From the NCBI RefSeq assembly GCF_031195445.1, contig NZ_CP133480.1:1598001-1662000 (forward strand): DNA of 64,000 bases, written 5' to 3'. The stretch is from Acuticoccus sp. MNP-M23. GTDB taxonomy: Bacteria; Pseudomonadota; Alphaproteobacteria; Rhizobiales; Amorphaceae. Position 1 is the first letter of the stretch. Each line of letters begins with the position of its first letter. The position numbers and the translations under genes are program-made. Under the pieces are notes generated by a model that worked only from the letters and a program-made list of their open reading frames with translations, made no database searches and had not been told where the DNA came from. Shown here piece by piece: positions 57,923 to 64,000 of this stretch.

Positions 57923-58833
57923 TGGCGAACGCCGAACAGAAGGCTGAGGGCGACGCCAAGGCGAGCGCCCGGCCCGACACGCGCAAGCGGCTCGGCCGCG
58001 GCCTGTCCGCGCTGCTGGGCGATGCCGACACGCCTGGTGCCGGGCCCCAGCGCGAATCGAAAAACTCCAAGCAGGTGCCGATCGAATCGCTGGCGCCCAA
58101 CCCGCATAATCCCCGCTCCAGTTTCGAGGATGAGCCGCTGGAGGAGCTGGCGCAGTCCATTGCCCGCCACGGGATGATGCAGCCCATTGTGGTGCGGGTG
58201 GTCGACGGGCACTACGAAATCATCGCCGGTGAACGGCGCTGGCGTGCGGCGCAGCGCGCCGGGCTTCACCAGGTGCCGGTGCTGGTGCGCAACGTGACGG
58301 CGGGAGAGGCGCTTGAGCTGGCGCTGATCGAGAACATCCAGCGCGAGGGACTGAATTCCATCGAGGAGGCGAACGGCTACCAGCGTCTGATGGCCGAGTT
58401 CAGCCACCGCCAGGAGGACCTTGCCAAGCTGATCGGCAAGAGCCGCAGCCATGTGGCCAACACGCTCCGCCTTCTCAATCTGCCGCCGTCGATCCGCGCC
58501 AGCGTTGCCGACGGGTCCCTCACCGCAGGGCACGCCCGCGCCTTGATTGGCGCCGATAACGCCGAGGCGCTGGCGGATGAAGTGATCAGCCGCGGCCTTT
58601 CGGTGCGCGCCACGGAGGCGCTGGTGGCCGCCCAGGCGAACCGCGTGCCGAAGGAGCCCAAACCGAAGCCTGCGGACGACGCCAACACCCGCGCCCTGAC
58701 CAAGCGCCTGACCGACAGGCTCGGCTTGCCCGTCAAGCTTGCCCACAACGCGGATGAAAGCGGCACGCTCACCATCCGCTATACCTCGCTCGACCAGCTC
58801 GACGAGGTCTGCCGGATGCTCGGCGAAAGCTGA
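57922..58833 (+). CDS. parB: Chromosome partitioning protein ParB
   Basis: 303 residues. N-terminal RKRLGRGLSALLGD (the ParA-stimulating arginine segment), CTP-binding core ENIQREGLNSIEEA and GERRWRAAQRAG, helix-turn-helix QEDLAKLIGKSRSHVANTLRLLNLP recognising parS, and a C-terminal dimerisation domain (TLTIRYTSLDQLDEVCRML). It should load at the two parS sites at 54587 and 54638. The stop overlaps the next gene by one base. Confidence 0.96.
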   Translation: MANAEQKAEGDAKASARPDTRKRLGRGLSALLGDADTPGAGPQRESKNSKQVPIESLAPNPHNPRSSFEDEPLEELAQSIARHGMMQPIVVRVVDGHYEIIAGERRWRAAQRAGLHQVPVLVRNVTAGEALELALIENIQREGLNSIEEANGYQRLMAEFSHRQEDLAKLIGKSRSHVANTLRLLNLPPSIRASVADGSLTAGHARALIGADNAEALADEVISRGLSVRATEALVAAQANRVPKEPKPKPADDANTRALTKRLTDRLGLPVKLAHNADESGTLTIRYTSLDQLDEVCRMLGES

Positions 58834-59273
58834 TGGCGACCATGCGGATCTGGCCGCCGGTGTGGACCGCGCTGTTCATTGCGCTGGCATTTGCCGCCGC
58901 GCAGTTCTGGCAGTTCGGCAATGCGGAAACCATTTTTGTCGGCTGGCTGCTGATCTCGCTCAGCGTCGTCATCTCGCTGTGGTCGGTCTATGTGCTGCGC
59001 AAATCGATGACGACGGTGCTGCCCGACCGCGAGCCTGCCGCGCTGGTGACGCGCGGCCCCTTCGCACTCAGCCGCAATCCGATCTACGCGGCCGATTGCC
59101 TTGCTGTCGTCGGTTTCGCGTTTGCCTTCCGGCAACCGTTCGCGGCACTGCTCGCCATTCCCCTGGGAATGATCCTCCAAAGGGCCTTTATCCGCACCGA
59201 GGAAGAGCGTCTCTACAAGGCGTTCGGCCGTGTCTACCAGGCTTATGCCAGCAACGTCCGCCGCTGGCTCTAG
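58833..59273 (+). CDS. Isoprenylcysteine carboxyl methyltransferase-family membrane protein
   Basis: 146 residues with four hydrophobic helices and the ICMT/PEMT signature: VTRGPFALSRNPIYAADCLAVVG and the C-terminal RTEEERLYKAFGRVYQAYASNVRRWL (the E..Y..Y..V.R SAM-site pattern). Bacterial members methylate small lipophilic or carboxyl targets that are usually unknown. ATG overlaps the parB stop (TGATG). Its own stop overlaps that of the convergent yggS-like gene by four bases. Confidence 0.85.
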   Translation: MATMRIWPPVWTALFIALAFAAAQFWQFGNAETIFVGWLLISLSVVISLWSVYVLRKSMTTVLPDREPAALVTRGPFALSRNPIYAADCLAVVGFAFAFRQPFAALLAIPLGMILQRAFIRTEEERLYKAFGRVYQAYASNVRRWL

Positions 59274-59956
59274 CGGATCGGCGGCCGGCTGCCGAAGATT
59301 GCAGACCCGACGCGGACCCACCGCGCCCCGTGGGCGATGGCCTCGCGGTAGTCGCCCGACATGCCCATTGACGTGTCGCTGAGGCCGCAGGCGGCTGTGA
59401 GGGCCGTCAGAGCCTCGAAATAGGGACCGGGGGGGTGGTCGGCCGGGGGGATGGCCATGAGGCCGTCGACCGTCAGCCCCAGCGCCCGGCAGCGCTCCAC
59501 CAGCGCTGCCGTCTCGTCCGGCAAGGTGCCGGCCTTCTGCGGTTCGTTGCCGATGTTCACCTGCACAAGGCAGCGCGGCATCCGGCCCACGCTGTCGGCG
59601 GCCTTGGCGATGGCGTTCGCGATCTTCTCGCGGTCGACGCTCTGGATCACGTCGAACAGCTCCACCGCGTCTTTGGTCTTGTTGGATTGGAGCGGGCCGA
59701 GAAGATGCAGCTCAATGCCGTCAAATTCCTCACGCAGCGCGGGCCACTTGCCCCCGGCCTCCTGCACGCGGTTCTCGCCGACCATCCGCTGGCCAGCCTC
59801 CAGCGCAGGGCGGATGTGGTCCGCATCGAAGGTTTTCGTCACGGCCACCAGATCGACCGGATCGGCCCGGCCAGCGGCTTCCGCAGCCTCGGCAATCGAC
59901 TGGCGCACGGCTGCCAACCGTTGCGCGACTTCCTCACCGACACGATGTTCGCTCAT
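59270..59956 (-). CDS. YggS/PLPBP family pyridoxal-phosphate homeostasis protein
   Basis: 228 residues, fold-III PLP barrel. PLP lysine K41 in VDLVAVTKTFDADHIRPAL, then GENRVQEAGGKWPAL, HLLGPLQSNKTKDAV, VQVNIGNEPQKAG, LSMGMSGDYREAIAHGARWVRVGSAIFG (phosphate-binding end). It binds PLP and buffers its supply rather than catalysing a reaction. Divergent from leuS with 77 bp between starts. Confidence 0.93.
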   Translation of the reverse strand: MSEHRVGEEVAQRLAAVRQSIAEAAEAAGRADPVDLVAVTKTFDADHIRPALEAGQRMVGENRVQEAGGKWPALREEFDGIELHLLGPLQSNKTKDAVELFDVIQSVDREKIANAIAKAADSVGRMPRCLVQVNIGNEPQKAGTLPDETAALVERCRALGLTVDGLMAIPPADHPPGPYFEALTALTAACGLSDTSMGMSGDYREAIAHGARWVRVGSAIFGSRPPIR

Positions 59957-60033
59957 AGAGTGGTTGTTCCAACATTGACCGTGGGCAAAAGCTCACCCAT
60001 GGTCCGCCCCGCATCAAGAATCCGGTCCGAAAC

Positions 60034-62847
60034 ATGAGTACGTTTGAGCGTTACAACGCGCCCGCAACCGAAGCCAAGTGGCGCAGCGCTTGGGACGACG
60101 CGAACCTATATCGCACAGACAACGCCGACAGCCGCCCGAAATACTACGTGCTGGAGATGTTCCCGTACCCGTCGGGCCGCATCCACATGGGCCATGTGCG
60201 CAATTATACCATGGGCGATGTGGTCGCGCGCTACCGCCGCGCCAGGGGCTTCAACGTGCTGCACCCCATGGGGTGGGACGCGTTCGGCATGCCGGCGGAA
60301 AATGCCGCGATGCAGAACAAGGTCCACCCGGCCGAGTGGACCTACGCCAACATTGCCGCAATGCGCGCGCAGCTGAAGTCCATGGGCCTCTCGCTCGACT
60401 GGAGCCGCGAGTTCGCCACGTGCGACGTCGCCTACTACCACCAGCAGCAGCGCCTGTTTAATGCCTTCCTCGATGCGGGCCTCGTCACCCGCAAGACCGC
60501 GCGCGTCAACTGGGACCCAGTGGACATGACGGTGCTGGCCAACGAGCAGGTGATCGACGGGCGCGGCTGGCGCTCCGGCGCGCTGGTGGAGCAGCGCGAA
60601 CTGTCGCAGTGGTTCTTCAAGATCACCGACTTTGCCGAGGACCTTCTGGAGTCACTGGACGGGCTGGAACGGTGGCCGGACAAGGTGCGCTTGATGCAGC
60701 GCAACTGGATCGGCCGCTCCGAAGGCTTGCGCCTGCGCTTTGCGTTCACGGCGCCCTCGCCGGACGATCAGACCACGCTGGAGGTGTTCACCACCCGGCC
60801 GGACACCATTTTCGGCGCCTCGTTCATGGCCATTTCGCCCGGCCACCCGCTGGCGGCGGCGATTGCGCAGAACAGCCCCGAAGCGGCAGCCTTCATTGCC
60901 GAGTGCCAGCGTATGGGCACGTCCGCCGCCGACATCGAGCGTGCGGAGAAAAAGGGCTACCTCACCGGGATGCGGGTGGCTCACCCGTTCGACGAGACGG
61001 TGACGCTGCCGGTCTACATCGCAAACTTCGTGCTGATGGACTACGGCACGGGCGCCATCTTTGGCTGTCCCGCGCACGACCAGCGCGACCTCGACTTTGC
61101 CCGCAAGTACGAGCTGCCGGTCCGGCCGGTGGTTCGTCCGCGCGATGCCGGTGTCGATTTCGCCGTCGGCAAGGAGGCGTATACCGGCGACGGCGTGATC
61201 TTCAATTCGGAGTTTCTGAACGGGCTTTCCATTCCGGACGCGAAGGCCGAAGTGGCCGATCAGATGGAAGCCCACCAGCTGGATGGCGCGCCGCAGGGCA
61301 CGCGCAAGGTGAACTACCGCCTGCGCGACTGGGGCATTTCGCGCCAGCGCTACTGGGGCTGCCCCATTCCGGTGGTCCACTGCGAGGCATGCGGCATCGT
61401 TCCCGTGCCAGACGACCAGCTCCCGGTAAAACTGCCGGACGACGTGACGTTCGACGTGCCGGGCAACCCGCTCGACCGTCATCCTACATGGTCGAAGGTG
61501 GACTGTCCGTCCTGCGGTGCCGCTGCCCGGCGCGAAACCGACACCATGGACACGTTCGTGGACTCGTCCTGGTATTTCGCCCGCTTTGCCGCGCCCGATG
61601 CCGATGCCCCCATCGACAAGGATGCGATGGAGCACTGGGTACCGGTGGACCAGTACATCGGCGGCATCGAGCATGCGATCCTGCACCTTCTTTATTCGCG
61701 CTTCTTCATGCGTGCGGTGGACAAGGCCGGGTTCGGCTCGCGGCCCGAGCCGTTTGCGGGCCTCTTCACGCAAGGGATGGTGACGCACGAAACCTTCGGC
61801 GGTGTCTTGCGCGAATGGTTGCCGCCGGAAGATGTCCGGCCCGCCACGCCGGAGGAAGCCGAGCGGCTGAAGGCGCGCTACGCCATGCAGGTCGAGGCGG
61901 CGCGCCGGCTGGACGGTGACCCCGCGATTGATGGCGATGCGATGATCCACTGGCTGAACGATGCGCCAGAGGCCACCCGCGCCGCCTATGCTGCCGTCTT
62001 TGCCGAAAATGGCGCGACGCCGTTGTTCGAAAGGCCCGTATGGTTCTCGCCCAACCATCCGCTTCGGGCGCAGGACGCCGGCAAGTGGCTGGTCGACATG
62101 ACCAAGGACGCACTCACGCCAGCGTTCAGCTACGGCGTCGAGAAGATGTCGAAGTCGAAGAAGAACGTGGTCGATCCGGACCAGATCATCGCCAACTATG
62201 GCGCCGACACCGCCCGCTGGTTCATGCTGTCCGATACCCCGCCGGAGCGCGATATCGAGTGGACCGACGCGGGTGTCGACGCGGCGCACCGCTACGTTCA
62301 GCGCGTCTGGCGGCTGATCCACGAGGCGCAGGAGCGGTTTGGCAAGTCCGCCAGCGGTGATGGCGCGGCGCTGACCAAGGCGACCCACGCAGCCATTCGC
62401 GACATTGGCGCGGACATCGAGGGTCTTGGCTTCAACCGGGCCGTGGCACGGCTTTATGCGTGGACCAACGCGCTGCAGGCCGCGATCTCCGAGGACAAGA
62501 CGCCCGGCGCCGTCTACCGCGACAGCATCGACCGGATGATCCGCTGCCTTGCGCCGATGATGCCGCATCTGGCCGAAGAATGCTGGACGCTGCTTGGCAA
62601 CGAGGGTTTTGCCGCCGCTGCGCCCTGGCCCGAATTCGACCCCTCGCTCCTGGTGGAAGACCGGGTTACGCTGCCGGTGCAGGTGAACGGCAAGAAGCGC
62701 GGAGAGGTGACGGTGGCGATGGATGCAGCCAACGACGACATCGAGAAGGCCGCGCTCGCGCTGGAGGAGGTTCAGAAGCATCTGGACGGCCGCGCGCCGC
62801 GCAAGGTCATCATCGTGCCGAAACGGATCGTCAATGTGGTCGCGTAG
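60034..62847 (+). CDS. leuS: Leucyl-tRNA synthetase (enlarged leucyl-specific region)
   Basis: 937 residues, about 60-75 longer than typical bacterial LeuRS. HIGH-type motif HMGH (51-54), the CP1 editing domain ([32 protein letters not shown]), a zinc-binding pair HCEACG and CPSCGAA, and KMSKS at 704-708. Between VTHETFGG (583) and KMSKS there are about 120 residues instead of roughly 60, including charged helices ([20 protein letters not shown]). The C-terminal anticodon-binding and tail regions look complete. It overlaps lptE by 14 bp. Confidence 0.95.
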   Translation: MSTFERYNAPATEAKWRSAWDDANLYRTDNADSRPKYYVLEMFPYPSGRIHMGHVRNYTMGDVVARYRRARGFNVLHPMGWDAFGMPAENAAMQNKVHPAEWTYANIAAMRAQLKSMGLSLDWSREFATCDVAYYHQQQRLFNAFLDAGLVTRKTARVNWDPVDMTVLANEQVIDGRGWRSGALVEQRELSQWFFKITDFAEDLLESLDGLERWPDKVRLMQRNWIGRSEGLRLRFAFTAPSPDDQTTLEVFTTRPDTIFGASFMAISPGHPLAAAIAQNSPEAAAFIAECQRMGTSAADIERAEKKGYLTGMRVAHPFDETVTLPVYIANFVLMDYGTGAIFGCPAHDQRDLDFARKYELPVRPVVRPRDAGVDFAVGKEAYTGDGVIFNSEFLNGLSIPDAKAEVADQMEAHQLDGAPQGTRKVNYRLRDWGISRQRYWGCPIPVVHCEACGIVPVPDDQLPVKLPDDVTFDVPGNPLDRHPTWSKVDCPSCGAAARRETDTMDTFVDSSWYFARFAAPDADAPIDKDAMEHWVPVDQYIGGIEHAILHLLYSRFFMRAVDKAGFGSRPEPFAGLFTQGMVTHETFGGVLREWLPPEDVRPATPEEAERLKARYAMQVEAARRLDGDPAIDGDAMIHWLNDAPEATRAAYAAVFAENGATPLFERPVWFSPNHPLRAQDAGKWLVDMTKDALTPAFSYGVEKMSKSKKNVVDPDQIIANYGADTARWFMLSDTPPERDIEWTDAGVDAAHRYVQRVWRLIHEAQERFGKSASGDGAALTKATHAAIRDIGADIEGLGFNRAVARLYAWTNALQAAISEDKTPGAVYRDSIDRMIRCLAPMMPHLAEECWTLLGNEGFAAAAPWPEFDPSLLVEDRVTLPVQVNGKKRGEVTVAMDAANDDIEKAALALEEVQKHLDGRAPRKVIIVPKRIVNVVA

Positions 62848-63355
62848 GGGATTTCTGATCGCAGCGGTGGCGCTTGGCGTTGCCGGGTGCAACGTGCGTC
62901 CGCTCTATTATGCGGGCGGCGCGGGTGGCGCGCTGTCGCCGGTGCCCGATCTGAAGGCCATTGTCATCGATCCACCGGGCAACCGGGTGGGCCAGGAGAT
63001 CCGCAACGAGCTGATGTTCCTGTTCGGCGGCGATGGCGGCGGACCGGACCAGGAGCTTTACCGCCTCCGGATCATCGAGGATGCGGCCACCGATCCGCTG
63101 GCCATCGAGCTGGAGGAAGACCTGCCCGCCGCCGTTCTTCTGACGCTCAACAGCACGTTCATCCTGTCCGAGATCGCGACCGGCAAGACGCTGCTGACCG
63201 GCTCGTCGAACGCCACCGCATCCTACGACTTTTCGTCCCAGCGCTTTTCCAACGTGCGGGCCGAACGCGATGCGGGCACGCGGGCGGCCAAGATCATGGC
63301 GCAGAATATCGGCGCACGGATTGCCGCCTACTTCGCGGCCAAGCGGGGCGCGTGA
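62834..63355 (+). CDS. lptE: LPS-assembly lipoprotein LptE
   Basis: 173 residues. Lipoprotein signal [19 protein letters not shown] with lipobox LGVAGC (acylated Cys19), followed by RPLYYAGG, the LptE opening. Beyond that, the sequence is variable but keeps a beta-rich middle ([10 protein letters not shown]) and a C-terminal helix ending [11 protein letters not shown]. It plugs the LptD barrel and helps deliver LPS to the outer surface. Order leuS-lptE-holA is standard. The start lies within the leuS end; the stop overlaps holA (GTGA). Confidence 0.88.
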   Translation: MWSRRGFLIAAVALGVAGCNVRPLYYAGGAGGALSPVPDLKAIVIDPPGNRVGQEIRNELMFLFGGDGGGPDQELYRLRIIEDAATDPLAIELEEDLPAAVLLTLNSTFILSEIATGKTLLTGSSNATASYDFSSQRFSNVRAERDAGTRAAKIMAQNIGARIAAYFAAKRGA

Positions 63356-64000
63356 GCACGCTGCGCGCGTCCGAGGTCGGCCGGCGGCTGACCTCGATCG
63401 ACGCACTGGCGCCGGTGATTGTCGTGTTCGGGCCCGATCGCGGGCTGGTCACCGAAACAGCCGCCAGCATCGCAAAATTGTTCGACGCTTCATCGGACCC
63501 GTTTGCCGTGGTCCGGCTCGATGCGTCCGCCATCACCGGCGAGGCGGGCCGTCTTTCCGATGAAGCGCGCACGGTGTCGATGTTCGGGGATAAACGGCTG
63601 GTCTGGGTGCGCGATGCGGGCGGCAAGAATCTTGCCCCGGCCGTCGCGCCGCTGCTTGCCGATCCCCCGACCGACGCCGTGGTCCTGATCGAAGCCGGCG
63701 ACCTCAGGAAAGGCGTCGGCCTGCGCAAGGACGCCGAGGCGGCAAAGGCGGCGCTGGCGATCTATTGCCCGGCCGACAGTGTGCGCGACCTGGAGCGGAT
63801 GGTGGACGAGGAAGCGGCCTCGCTCGGCCTTCAGGTGGATGCGGAGGCCCGCGCCGCGCTGATCGAGCGGCTCGGTGCGGATCGTGGCGCCTCGCGCAGC
63901 GAAGTTGCCAAGGTGTGCCTTCATGCCGCCAGCGGCGACCGGCTGACGCTGGCCGACGTGGATGCCGTGGTGGGGGACGTGTCGGTCACCGAAATGAGCG
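63352..64000 (+). CDS. holA: DNA polymerase III delta subunit (truncated by window end)
   Basis: The reading frame opens with GTG at 63352, overlapping the lptE stop by 4 bp, and is still open at the window edge (216 codons). It contains VIVVFGPDRGLVTETAASIAKL (degenerate P-loop region of the clamp-loader delta subunit), DEARTVSMFGDKRLVWVRDAG and LRKDAEAAKAALAIYCPAD with the domain II start. Delta opens the beta clamp. The C-terminal domain III is outside the window. Confidence 0.92.
   Translation, partial: MSTLRASEVGRRLTSIDALAPVIVVFGPDRGLVTETAASIAKLFDASSDPFAVVRLDASAITGEAGRLSDEARTVSMFGDKRLVWVRDAGGKNLAPAVAPLLADPPTDAVVLIEAGDLRKGVGLRKDAEAAKAALAIYCPADSVRDLERMVDEEAASLGLQVDAEARAALIERLGADRGASRSEVAKVCLHAASGDRLTLADVDAVVGDVSVTEMS

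Overview
The window is high-GC chromosomal DNA of an alphaproteobacterium, most likely order Hyphomicrobiales (Rhizobiales). The evidence is gene content and order: chvI-chvG followed by hprK, EIIA and HPr; a DUF1036 gene overlapping pyk; gapR (DUF2312); rho-hemJ-hemE against ppsR-aroE-coaE-dnaQ; and mnmE-mnmG-rsmG-parA-parB. The genus cannot be fixed from sequence alone. No rRNA, insertion sequence, prophage, integrase or CRISPR array was seen; the only RNA gene recognised is tRNA-Thr(CGT).

Layout. 1-7.1 kb: a cut-off histone-deacetylase-family gene, a small DUF1328 membrane protein, a MATE exporter, an IalB-like protein, a large DUF1036 protein, a KtrB/KtrA potassium uptake pair and the tRNA. 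7.3-10.8 kb: a DctP-DctQ-DctM TRAP operon. 10.8-14.7 kb: three tandem paralogues encoding exported proteins made of EF-hands (two of three), 15-16 uninterrupted 9-residue repeats and a C-terminal PRC-barrel. 14.9-19.3 kb: a TAXI-type TRAP binding protein and fused permease, separated by an antisense DUF924 gene. 19.4-24.8 kb: nitrogen and amino-acid catabolism (ACC deaminase, a class III aminotransferase, 5-oxoprolinase PxpABC). 24.7-29.6 kb: a membrane glycosyltransferase and a molybdenum-cofactor maturation operon (split XdhC plus a MoeA/MobA-like fusion). 29.8-38.7 kb: ExoD, HugZ, ChvI/ChvG with HprK-EIIA-HPr, a c-di-GMP phosphodiesterase and an acyl-CoA ligase. 38.7-44.2 kb: gapR, a long intergenic stretch, a small DUF1036 protein, pyk and gyrB.

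44.3-64 kb is core and looks like the origin-proximal domain. usp, rho, hemJ and hemE run leftward. From about 48.2 kb, ppsR, aroE, coaE, dnaQ, mnmE, mnmG, rsmG, parA, parB, leuS, lptE and holA run mostly rightward. The 402-bp gap between hemE and ppsR occupies the position of the Caulobacter origin. About 6.5 kb to its right are two parS sites, one perfect and one embedded in the first codons of mnmG, with parA-parB just beyond.

The observations most worth following are the triad of 9-residue-repeat PRC-barrel proteins (exact 27-bp periodicity, conserved repeat register), the origin/parS arrangement, the split TAXI transporter beside acdS, and internal expansions in DctM and LeuRS. Start codons were chosen from Shine-Dalgarno spacing, 4-base overlaps and family starts; GTG and TTG starts are frequent here.
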